From positions 1 to 34,400 of the forward strand of contig NW_003546252.1 of NCBI RefSeq assembly GCF_000090795.2: a stretch of DNA of 34,400 nucleotides, in the 5' to 3' direction. This DNA comes from Amphimedon queenslandica (taxonomy: Eukaryota > Porifera > Demospongiae > Haplosclerida > Niphatidae). Below the pieces are notes generated by a model. That model worked only from the letters and a program-made list of their open reading frames with translations, was not told the DNA's origin and ran no database searches. Below are positions 12,211 to 22,069 of the stretch, one piece after another. Positions within the stretch are counted from its first letter, which is position 1. The number at the start of each line of letters is the position of its first letter. The position numbers and the translations under genes were made by a program.

Positions 12211-12916
12211 GGGTAACTAAATTTTTTTTGATTTTTCAATAGTTAAGCCACAGTATCTATACAACAAATGAAAAACAAATATGCACTTATTTCCATCAAA
12301 AAGTCTTCCACTTGCAAGATAATGCACTTTACATTTGATCTTTTTTGCTGGCAGCCATCTTCCTCTTTCAGCAACAATGCGGTGGCGTAAAATTTGTGAT
12401 GTCATCAGTTGAATTGATGGCTCTCTTTCTTGCAGAATAGATGTGTTGTAATAGCTGCAATAATACAAAACAAGGGCAATTTTATACTGCTTCCATTCTG
12501 AGATGACATGGTGATATGATTGCTGTAAAAATAAAGCACTTTCTGGGCCCTGACCATTTATTTCTCATTCTTCTTTTAGCTGAAAAACCCATATAGTCTT
12601 TAAGACAATACATCTGGGAATGGAAGCAGTATAAAATTGCCCTTGTTTTGTATTATTGCAGCTATTATAACACATCTATTCTGCATGAAAGAGATGCAAG
12701 GAACAGCTATCAATTCATCTGATGACATCACAAATTGTACGCCCCCGCATTGTTGCTCAAACAGGAAGATGGCTGCGAGCAAAAAAGATGAAATGCAAAG
12801 TGCATTATCTTGCAAGTGGAAAACTTTTTGATGGAAATGAGTGCATATTTGTTGTTCATTTGTTGTATAGATACTGTAGCTTGATTATTGAAAAATAGAA
12901 AAATAAGTCTAGTTAA
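12211..12916. mobile_element. Large foldback element, 706 bp, with about 290-bp arms
   Basis: The left arm (12211 to about 12507) and right arm (about 12608-12916) are inverted copies at roughly 80-90% by eye. Matching landmarks are tttttcaatagttaagc against gcttgattattgaaaaa, tccacttgcaagataatgca against tgcattatcttgcaagtgga, and gcaattttatactgcttcca against tggaagcagtataaaattgc. The central loop is about 100 bp. Flanks carry ATTTAAA on both sides (12204-12210 and 12917-12923), a plausible 7-8 bp target duplication. Protein-like open frames here are arms read on either strand and are not genes. Confidence 0.75.
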
Positions 12917-13234
12917 ATTTAAAAAAACAAACAATATGATATGCAATGATAATATTAACTTGACAACAACCTGAAAGTGCAGTAATAGCTACAGGATTGC
13001 AGGGAAGATGAACATTTTTACCTCACAGCTTCTTGAACAAGGACTTGTGTCATGACTAGTATTAATTTAACTTGTCATCAGTGTAGTAGATATTCCTTCA
13101 GCATATATATTCAATGCTGTCTCTCATAAATGCTATAAAGTCATAATGATAATAATAATAAAGAAAATTCTTGTTTGTGTAAAATCATTTAATATTACAA
13201 TGGCAACTAAAGAATTATAATAATTATAAAAATT

Positions 13235-13583
13235 AAGAACATAAAAAATTAAAAAACACAAGATGAAGTAGGATTCTAGAGCAAATTGGTAAAAAAGTAA
13301 TAGAAACAAGGGTAAGTAGGAGTCTTAATGACCAACAGAAATATGAAATGAAAGTCCTACTCTCGTGATGCAAATTCTTCTCTACATTGCAAGGTGATCT
13401 GTAATTCTTGCATAATAAAATTAAAAGTACAATGCAGAGTTGAATTTGCGTCACGAGTGTAGGAATTTCATTTCATATTTCTGTTGGTCGTTCGGAATCC
13501 TACTTACCCTTGTTTCTATCACTTTTTTACAAATTTGCTCTAGAATCCTACTTCATTTTGTTTAATTAAAATTTTATGTTCTT
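13235..13583. mobile_element. Foldback element, about 349 bp
   Basis: The left arm (13235-13379) and right arm (13442-13583) are inverted copies over about 140 bp around a loop of about 60 bp. Landmark pairs include gatgaagtaggattctagag against ctctagaatcctacttcatt, acaagggtaagtagga against tcctacttacccttgt, and aacagaaatatgaaatgaaa against tttcatttcatatttctgtt. No clear target duplication was seen. A transcript could form a near-perfect long hairpin. Confidence 0.75.
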
Positions 13584-13599
13584 GTTGTGATGACAATTG

Positions 13600-13830
13600 A
13601 GTCATTCATTCCAATTTAACAAGGCAGGAACAAGGTATTAATAAGGATTAATGTAGTCATTCATTTAAGAATTAGTTTTTGAATGCATCTGACATGTGTA
13701 ATTTGACCATGCTGTGACACATGACTGTGCCTGAACTGATTCAGTGGAGTCATATAATAAAAGGTGGCAGCTGGCAGCAGAGCTTGATAAAACCAAATAA
13801 ACATAAACATTCATATAGAACTATTGGAGA
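13600..13830 (+). repeat. Dispersed repeat family, copy C (partial)
   Basis: Shares tgaactgattcagtggagtc (exact in copy D), gctgtgacacatgactg, gcagctggcagcagagcttg and aaaaccaaataaacat with copies A and D. Only this part of the repeat is present. It ends shortly before the hairpin and HIRAN gene, so copies C and D flank the 14.0-20.1 kb block as direct repeats. Confidence 0.6.
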
Positions 13831-13919
13831 TGAGAATCATAAGAAGTATACTGCATTGTATGATGAATAATACAGCTGCATTGGGCAGACATGACTTTAC
13901 CTGAGAGCCACTATTATTT

Positions 13920-13980
13920 GCGAGTACTAATTTTTGTGTCTTTTGCGAGTGGCTTTAAAATCGCAAAAATTAGTACTCGC
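13920..13980. repeat. Perfect 17-bp hairpin
   Basis: GCGAGTACTAATTTTTG (13920-13936) is the exact inverse of CAAAAATTAGTACTCGC (13964-13980), with a 27-bp loop that contains another gcgag. It lies just beyond the 3' end of the HIRAN gene. It may be a tiny MITE or an end motif of the block to its right. Confidence 0.6.
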
Positions 13981-14031
13981 ATTTATAAATAATTTAAACT
14001 TATTAATAGTTATAAAAGTTATAGTAAATAA

Positions 14032-14540
14032 TTAATCAGTATTCACATCACTTTCTTCTTCGCTACTACTTTCATTCAATTGTCCTAAAATCATGTCAGT
14101 GATGTCCTCAAACTTTCCATCCACTGGCTCCTTGTAGCTACATGCCACAAGCTCTTTATACTTGGCCATCAAAGCCTCATTAGTCTCGTTGTGGACCATT
14201 TTTACGGTCACCTCAACGGAATCTCAAGACAACATTGTATTAGAGATTTTCTGTGGTTAACATCAGTTACTTTGGCTGTCACTGTTGCTCCATGAAGTAT
14301 GATAAATCTAGTTAGCCTTGATACTTCTTTAGGCAAGTGCCCAACAATCGATTCTTGAGCTTGTCCAGGCAGCTTCTTCTTATCCGCAATAGCATAGCGG
14401 TCATACAAATTATTCTCCTCATGCTCTGCCTTAAGAACTTCGTTTAAGATAGGTATCCAATCCCTTTTATATACGTGGTAACCTCTAAGGCCACACAAGA
14501 AACGAAAACAAAGTTCTGTAGCAGCAGCAGCAACATCCAT
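14032..14540 (-). pseudogene. HIRAN-domain protein with acidic C-terminal tail, frameshifted
   Basis: The ATG at 14540 begins MDVAAAATELCF; an upstream in-frame ATG exists but this start precedes the domain directly. The body matches the HIRAN fold, a small DNA-end-binding domain best known in HLTF/Rad5: GLRGYHVYKRDW at about residues 17-28, NNLYDRYAIA (the N..D..AI signature), SIVGHLPKEVSRL, and GATVTAKVTD. The frame breaks near 14212 (CLEIPL then a stop) and continues in another frame as EVTVKMVHNETNEA to an acidic tail ESSSEEESDVNTD ending at a TAA at 14032-14034. Total about 168 residues. It stands alone without helicase or RING domains. Its start is only 69 bp from the divergent transposase ATG at 14610, suggesting a shared promoter. 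Confidence 0.7.
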
Positions 14541-14609
14541 AGTTATAATTTTAAAAAATATTAAGAAAATTAAGTTATGTGCATGTGAGTGAGAGTACTG
14601 CACCTAGCA

Positions 14610-15310
14610 ATGTCACTGTTTCAATTTGGCTTTGCTACTAGCAGACACCCTGAAGAATCTCCAGGGGCCTCTCATTCAGTTCCAGACTATCTACCACAGG
14701 CGTCTGAATGTGGACTTGGGATAGAAGAACATTCAACTGTTACTTTGTTTGTGTCAGACCTAGCTAGTCCAGAGCCTGCTTTAAAAAGAGAAAAACAAAG
14801 TGAACATACACACGTTATACCAATGATGACAGGGCTAAAATTGGAAAGTATGCCAATGATCATGGAAATGAAAAGACAAGAAAAAAATTCTGCAAAATAT
14901 ACCCAAACTTGACCGAAAGGTACAGTCAGCAATTTCAAGAAAAGATATCAGAAAAAATTGGCTACAGAGAAAAAGAAAGTCAATCCTCAACCAATTACAA
15001 CAATTTCTAACAAAGACAAAGGCAAACAGCCAATCATGTTAGAGTTGGATGAGAAACTGATTCAATTTCTCGAAGCAGTTAGAATGAGGGAGGAGTTGTG
15101 AATGTACATGTAGTTCGAGCAACTGCACAAGCAACCCTTCTCTGTTACAACATTTTGCAAGATTTGAAATGCCAAAAAGCTGGGTACAGTCTATTTATAG
15201 ACGTATGGGTATGACAAGAAGAGCTGGCACACTACGTCAAGGCCATTTGTACCCAAAGGAATTTACGATGAATGCAAAAGGAGATTTTCTAGGTGATATA
15301 CAGCACCGAA
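14610..15310 (+). pseudogene. pogo/Tigger-type transposase, N-terminal DNA-binding half
   Basis: Starting MSLFQFGFATSRHPEE, this region reads across three frames. RAKIGKYANDHGNEKTRKKF comes near 14833, then KIYPNLTE, a shifted SNFKKRYQKK, then LELDEKLIQFLEAVRMR, GGVVNVHVVRATAQATLL, and finally MPKSWVQSIYRRMGMTRRAG near 15170. That order (fork-head-like strand, LDxxVQxFLxxLR, GGVVN, KSWxxSxxxRMGxxRR) is the two-part helix-turn-helix region of pogo-family transposases. No DDE catalytic domain follows; the sequence changes near 15310-15370 into DUF6589-type coding. Frameshifts at about 14910 and 15100 make it non-functional as read. It may be a truncated transposon or a domain captured by the DUF6589 gene. 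Confidence 0.65.
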
Positions 15311-15375
15311 ATGTGGCGTCCAGATAGGAATGTATTTTATATGGCAATGAGACTCTTCCAAGGAACAGAGTTTCT

Positions 15376-15817
15376 TTGAAGAAAGAGGATGAGTTATCAA
15401 GTACAATTAAGGACAATATGCTAGACTCATATGAAGATGGAAATGCTTTTAGTTCTTTTTTAAGTGAAGCTACAATTTGTAAGTCAGGCTGTCACACTGC
15501 TCTGAAGAAGCTGACTAAGTTAAAAAGAGAGACAGAGGAACTGAAAATAAGTGTTATAAGTAGAATTAGGTCTGTTTATCAATGGAGGCTTGCCAGTGTA
15601 ACAGCAACAGCTGATGTCTCTCCCAAAAAAACATGCAATAGTAGTCAAGACTGCACACAAGGTTGCTCTCTTAGGAAACATGGTCGTAGAAGAAGACTTG
15701 TGTATAATACACCAGTAAAAGAAGCTCTTGCTCAACCTGTTGCATCGTCATCAGGAAGTCCTATTGACTTTGTAAGTAATTTTGACACTATTATAATGAG
15801 ATTTATTCAGTGTATTA

Positions 15818-15848
<31 letters not shown>

Positions 15849-18687
15849 TAGTTTGTGAGCAAAAACCAGATGGAAAAGCTGTATTAATCCTGTTTCAAGA
15901 TCATTGAAGAGCGTAGATCAATCAGTGGGCAGGAGCTCGATAGTATGTCATGTATTGAAAGACAGGCCAATGCACAAGTTATTGTCAATCAGGACTGGCA
16001 AATTGATTCAGAGAGAATTGAAACAGACGTGTTTAGCAAAAAAGCAATCTGCATTCAAAGATAAAAGTCTTACTGCTTTAGAGAACTTTAGCTGGAACGG
16101 TTTGTTAGTTGATCTAAAGAGAACTGCTCCTATTTTAATGTTAATGTTAAAAAATGCTACTGTGCTAGACTCGAAACCTAACAATGAAATTAAGTTAGTT
16201 ATAATTGCTGGATTGTTTCTTCAGGCATATAGTGAAAGAGCCTGTTTTCTTCAGCGTGTTATTTCTCTTCTCTTTTATTGCTGTCATTCACCTAAACAGG
16301 TTTGTTGCATTTAAGTCAATATTTTGGGCATAATTTAAATCATTATTTTATTCATAGTTATTTACAAGACTGCAAAAAGCTGGTCTGTGTTTGTCTCACC
16401 TAGAACTATTAGACTAGTTCATAAAATGGGAGAGAGTCATGATGAAGAGGTGAAGGAATGGTGTAGATTGCTAACTGAGAGGACATTTAAGGTATTGCAA
16501 CTGTTTATTGTTCGTATTATTATTTTTAATTCTTTTTTTAAGGACAATCAATATCAGTCATCACATACTGCTACTGTAGCTAACAATCAGCCACTTTTAA
16601 GGACCAATTGCGTCGTTGTTTCGTCTATCCCTTCCCCAGAAACTATTATTGTTATGGATGGTGCAGCTGACCAACAGCCATTACAAAGTGTCCATAATTC
16701 ATCATGTGATACATAAGTTAGTCAAGCTACATTTACAGATGACATAAGTGATATACATGTTATCACCTCCAGTTTTATCACCTGCATCAACTACTGTTTC
16801 ATCTGAGTTGCCAGAATGTGATACTTCTGATTATGACGACAATGGTAACACTACATCATCTACTTCTCAAATATATCCTACATTTAAGATTGTTGGTGAT
16901 AATGTGGACAAATCAATCAGACCACGTAAAGAAACAAGCCAAAACTATTTGCAGTGACTTCATTACTTTCACTTCTATGCAGTACTGGACAGGTGTGACA
17001 TGTCATCTTTCAACGATGATCCATCTTTATGCAATCCATAAGATTGTGATGTTAGCACCATACTACCAAGTGACGATGACTGCAATAGATTAAGAGAGAA
17101 TGTGACTATTCTTGTGGTGCGTGTGTTAAGAAAGAATTTCACCTTCTTTCAGGAAAATGTCAGACCACCACACCACATCCCACATGCATTTTCAATGGAT
17201 ATGGCACAAAAGTCTACTGTGGTTAGTATCTATTGTATCTTTATTGTAGTCACTATTTGCACGTTTCATGTACATATATAGATCCCCTTGGGAGTGTTAG
17301 ATAAGAATGAGAACAAGAATGAAGACATGAAGAGTGTACTCATTCATCTACATCAATATGTTCCTGTTCAATCGACCACTGAGAAAGTATCTGATCCTGT
17401 CACAGATGAAGAACTTGATATATTTATTGACAGGTTTCATTATTTATTATTTGGGGGCGATCAACTGACTGCTGAGAGAGCAACTGACATATAGGAGCAC
17501 CATGACAATGAGTGGAGAGAATTAGATAGTTTAGAAGGACTTGTGCCAGTTGTGGAAGATTGGCATGCTAAAGTTTGTTTATTGAAGGTAAGACATACAT
17601 GTACTTGTGAATGCTATTGTTTTATGCATCAATTTTATAAATTTTATCAGACTAGGATTTTATTTATGTATTTCCTAGGCAATTTGGAAAATACTATACA
17701 AGACTTGTTCCAGATCAAACAGTTCAACTCTGTATCAGCTTCGAAATCTCATTAGGAGACGTACCGTAACTCTAAACATCAAATCGGACCCCACGGCTTG
17801 TGAGGAATTCTTTCTTCTCGTTGTTAAGGCTCATATAATTTGCCTAGCGATGAAGGAATTTGGACTCACTTCTATAAATGATGCTCCAACTAATTGCATT
17901 TTCAGCAAGGAAAATTTCATAGACATACCTATCGCAAGAAGAAATGTAATATTCACAGAAGCGATTTCATGAATCATTCACTCTAATACTTTTTTGTTCC
18001 AAGTAAATTTGGCGTCTAATGCCACTGCAAAGAAGTCAAAAACAAGGAAGAAAGAAGGTCATGTCATGGCATATGCGAAGGAGATTTATGCTGGGATTGT
18101 TATATATGGAATTTTGTGACAGCATTTGAGAGGCTTAGAATATTAAGGTGTTGGAGGTACATTATGCTGATATTTAAAGTGACAAGGAAGAACAAGTACG
18201 CAGTACAAGCATCTACTTTGCTTTTGCAGGAGAATTTTATTTTCACTGAGAGGATGAGACAACAGCTATCTATAACCGAACTATTAATGTTCATGGAAGA
18301 CCGGGTATGAACATTCCCATGGATCTCCATATGGAACACCTCAATCAGGAATTGAAGGAAGGCATGCGACATCTCTTATCAAATGTTAATGAGACATCAG
18401 TGATTAGAATTGGAAAAAGTTTGCGTAGACTAATGGATATTACAGACAACTATGATAAATGCACCAATGTTCCCATGGTTTCATGTCATCACACATCTCG
18501 CTCAAAGAGTAAAAATCTGTGGTTGTTGGTTGGGGAACTAAATGTAACCCAGGTATTTACAGAGACCATAGGAAGGAAACATTCTCAGTTTCCAAATTTT
18601 CAAGGAAATGCGATGTCCACTGTTGATAAAGAAGTACTTGTAGAATGGTTAAAGAAGAATTTGAAGAAACTAGCTCATTGGCAATGA
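15376..18687 (+). pseudogene. Multi-exon DUF6589-domain gene, degraded
   Basis: Recognised as the DUF6589 family, of unknown function and multi-copy in sponges and cnidarians. Landmarks in order: a SVYQWRLASVTA coil region near 15570, RELKQTCLAKKQSAFKDKSL and ALENFSWNGLLVDLKRTAP near 16010-16130, LQKAGLCLSH near 16370, FKIVGDNVDKSIRPRKET near 16880, FGGDQLTAERA near 17450, LVPVVEDWHAKV near 17540, YQLRNLIRRRTVTLN near 17740, and near 18290 NVHGRPG with NIPMDLHMEHLNQELKEGMR. Likely introns are 15772-15851, 16300-16357, 16492-16542, 17222-17281 and 17588-17678, all GT..AG and 51-91 bp. Several stops and shifts lie between exons (about 15890, 16425, 16715, 17494, 18117). It ends 115 bp before the convergent RecQ gene. 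Confidence 0.7.
15817..15848. repeat. (TTA)n microsatellite in an intron
   Basis: About ten TTA units fill most of the 80-bp first intron of the DUF6589 gene, just before its AG acceptor. Confidence 0.85.
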
Positions 18688-18801
18688 CCGTCATTCACTT
18701 ACATTTAAATGTATTATATACATGTATGGTATGCATGTACTTCTTTTAAATGTTTTAATCTAAAAGAAATTAATTTTAATAAATCAAAATGTACAATCAA
18801 T

Positions 18802-20132
18802 TCAATTGCATATCAAAGCACATAAATTGCAGCACTTGCAGTCAACTGGTTTATTAATGGCATTGTAGTCATATCCTTCAAATAAGACCTGTCTGCGACA
18901 TGTTGATGTATTCGTACAATAATCAGGCATGTTACTGTCCATGTACAAATGACTCAAGTCTCGGGGAGAATAATACAAAATGGCATTTGCTGTACGACTA
19001 TCGCGACCGGTTCTTTCAGTTTCATGGATGTAACTTTCACTGTCTGATGGTGGTCCCCAATGAATAAAACGTCGTATATCGGGACAGTCAATTCCAATAC
19101 CAAAGGCAATAGTGGCAATTAGTATTCGTAATATCTCCCACCACTGCATGAAAAAGACTTGAGAATAGAATTCTTTACTTTGACTGAGTTGGTGGCATGG
19201 AACATGTCCACAAGTCAAAATTGTGACACGTCTGGATATCCAACAAGATCTGTAAATTCCTTCTTAGGTTAAACTTGAAGAGTTGATATATTCTACTACA
19301 ATCGTTGTAAGTCCTGCAGATGATTGTCTTCACAATTTCAGTAAGGAATTGAATAACTTTATCTAACAAATATTGTGATTTACTTTCTTCTTCAACAGAT
19401 TCTGACTTTTCCCTAACATCGTACACAATGTTATTTTAAAATGAGAACGTGTTTATGCATGTCCAATAATTTTATGACATCCTTTCTAGTAAAAGCAGAT
19501 GCTGTAGCTATAAGAGCCATGAATCTTAATTCAGTAGGAAAAAATCCACGAAGGTCACCCAGCTTTCTGAATTCCTTTCTGAAATTATTACCCGTTTAAA
19601 AATTTTTTAAAATATTGCTGAAATAACACTTTACATATTTACCATTTTTTAACTAAATGAGCCTCATCAGTAACTACAGTGGCCAATCTTTCACAGAGTG
19701 AGGGACTTTGGAATACGTCCACCCAGTTCTTGTCTGTAAGTAAAACTTTTGGTGTAGTAAATATAACTTGTACATTGCCCATTACAATAGATTCCTTTCA
19801 TCATCATCGTCACCAAGATCAATCACTGTAACTGCCTTGATTCCTTTATTCTTTAGAGAAACCACTTGGTCCATCATCAATGCTTGTAGTGGGCTGATAA
19901 CTATTATAGCAGATGTAGGTGAACTACGTTCATGTAGCAAGTCGAAGATGACAGGGAGGCTGAAGTAACAAAGTGACTTGCCAAAACCAGTTGGTAAACA
20001 GGCAAAAATGTCATTTCCCTCAACAAAAGATCTTATAACTCGTGCTTGATCTTTCTTCAGCTTCTGGTATCCTAAAGATAAAGTTCTGGCTTTAATAGCA
20101 TCATCAATGACTCTCCTAGAAACAGCAGCCAT
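18802..20132 (-). pseudogene. RecQ-type DNA helicase, degraded
   Basis: The likely start is the ATG at 20132 (MAAVSRRVIDDAIKA); the upstream in-frame Met is unnecessary. Helicase motifs occur in order: motif 0 with GYQKLKKDQARVI, Walker A CLPTGFGKSLCYF, motif Ia VISPLQALMMDQV, a DEAH box in VVTDEAHLVKKW (about 19655), motif III-like MALIATASAF, motif IV IICRTYNDCSRIYQLFK, motif V IATIAFGIGIDCPDIRRFIH, and a divergent motif VI ETERTGRD where QETGRAGRD is usual. The C-terminus keeps part of a zinc-binding region (KPVDCKCCNLC). A 64-bp intron (19579-19642) follows KKW. Frameshifts lie near 19785, 19435, 19260 and 19140, so this copy is inactive as read. No HRDC domain is seen. Closest in type to animal RecQ1/BLM-like cores. 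Confidence 0.8.
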
Positions 20133-20289
20133 CTTTCTAGTATGGGTACACGCCACTGTCACACTATCGTCATGTGACTGATTAGCTAAAATGTGCATGC
20201 AGCAATTTGATTGGAGCGCTCAAAGTGCTGCTCAAGGCCAGCTTTTCTGTAGGTGTGTCACCAGACCCTTCCCTCGCTGCAGAAGGGGC

Positions 20290-22060
20290 GTGACCAGACT
20301 ACATAATGAGAAGACAGGAGGCAAGATTTTAGAAGGCAAATACAATTTTAAAGGAACTTGTAAAGGAAAAGAAACTAGTCCACATGTGTTGTAGTACTTC
20401 CGTCAGAACTGTATAGCTGCATCACAAATGTAACAAAAATTGGAAAGAGAGGCTTTGATGATCAAAATTTTAAAATTTGAAATTCAACATCTCACTCAAA
20501 GGTGAAAACATTGTCGAGTGGTTGAATGTAACATAATCGTTACTTCTGTTGTACAAAGACTGTATTGAAGCCAACACTGAGTAAGACATCATTTGATTGT
20601 GCAAATTTGTTCTCAACAATGATTGCTGCATATGGCCTCTTCACTTTCCTCCTCTACTTGCTTCCCATAAAACAGTAATGTTTCATTCACGTCTAAAATA
20701 TCTTCCCTAAGTAGACTGGCTGTACATAGGTATATACCGTGACCATTTATCTTTAATTTTGTATCGCCAAGAAAGCATCTTTATTTGCTCTCCTTCTGAC
20801 CAGTTATGTAGCACTCCAATGTCTCCTTCATGTTAATCACGATTAAAGGTTCCTTGGAAATAAAAATTATTTGTACAAGTATGAATGAAATACTGGGAAA
20901 GGTCAAGGATATTCCTGCTTCGCATAGTAATAAATCAAGAATCTTACTATTGGTATATAAACAACAAGCAGTATTTTCAAAACAAGAAGTCATTATTTAT
21001 TAATTAGTTTTCAAGGTGAGAGTATACTGTCCTTTCCCATGTTGTGACACGTGACTGGGCCTGAACTGATTCAGTGGAGTCATATATAATTGAAGGTCAC
21101 AACTGGCAGCAGCGCTTGACACAACCAGATAAACATTACATAAACATTGATGATCATGACATGCAAAAGTGAGCTGTATGTTTGAATTTTGCTACATAGT
21201 TGTTTTGTGTTTTAGAAATATGTAATGTAATCATTAATTTTATACAATGAATTACAAGGTTGTCTAATCTAATTAAAATTGTTTATTGTCCGATACTTTA
21301 ACTATTTATTCACAATCTATTAACATGCAACAGCAAACTAATGGAATACATGTAGATTCAGATGTCCTAAGAAAAGGATGGCTAGTAATTCTGGTGGAGT
21401 GTGTGCTCAACAGTTGTAACAAGAGGGCAACACTGTACTGAATGTTGCTCTCAATAAAATGGAATCAGTGGATAGTTGTCTCTAACTAAAGCAGTGGTTC
21501 CAATACTCTGCCACTCTATTTTTTGTGGCATTGTGAAGCTAATCTATACATTAATTTTTCTTTTTAAAGAAGAATTTCAAAAGAACTTGGTAAACTCCAG
21601 CTAAAACACTTATAATTCTGGACATGGCATACTGTGCACTGCAACCTAAACTTTTTTGTTTTTGAAAGTTGAAATTCAACAATGTAGCAACTGGAAATTT
21701 GAAAGTACCACCTGTTGCGCAGCTATTGTGCAAAACTTGTTGATTTAGCAGGAAAATGAATGTGGATAATAGCACAATTTTATGTTTTTAGTTTTATTAA
21801 AATGAAGTTATAATCAGGAAATCAAGTTAACACTTGTTGACAGTTATTTGCTTTCTAATTTGAACAGCTAGCTAATTTAACAATATGATAAATAATTAAA
21901 TGATATCAGTCAAGGAAATAAAGTGGTTGTAACTCTTTAATATAACAAAGATAAATGATTTATTCTTAAACAATTTCTTGTGCTTCACTTGTGTGAGGAT
22001 AAATTTAATGCATGACTCTATTACATATTTATGATTGCAAAAGCTACATGTTCTATTTAA
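20290..22060 (+). repeat. Dispersed repeat family, copy D (longest)
   Basis: It begins with cataatgagaagacaggagg (20302), continues through aaaggaacttgtaaaggaaa, ttccttggaaataaaa (20850), ttcaaggtgagagtat (21010), tgaactgattcagtggagtc (21062) and accagataaacat (21124), then ctttctaatttgaacagct near 21850, and ends with tgcttcacttgtgtgaggat (21981). It is about 1.77 kb, against about 0.86 kb for copy A, with extra sequence at 20350-20800 and 21160-21830. No intact protein is seen. Confidence 0.6.
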
Positions 22061-22069
22061 TAAATGAGT

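Noticed and set aside
12217-12946. Four overlapping open frames on both strands
   Set aside because: They are the inverted arms of the foldback element read in several frames; none has a domain and none is a gene.
18100-18372. Minus-strand open frame
   Set aside because: Shadow of the conserved DUF6589 C-terminal exon on the plus strand.
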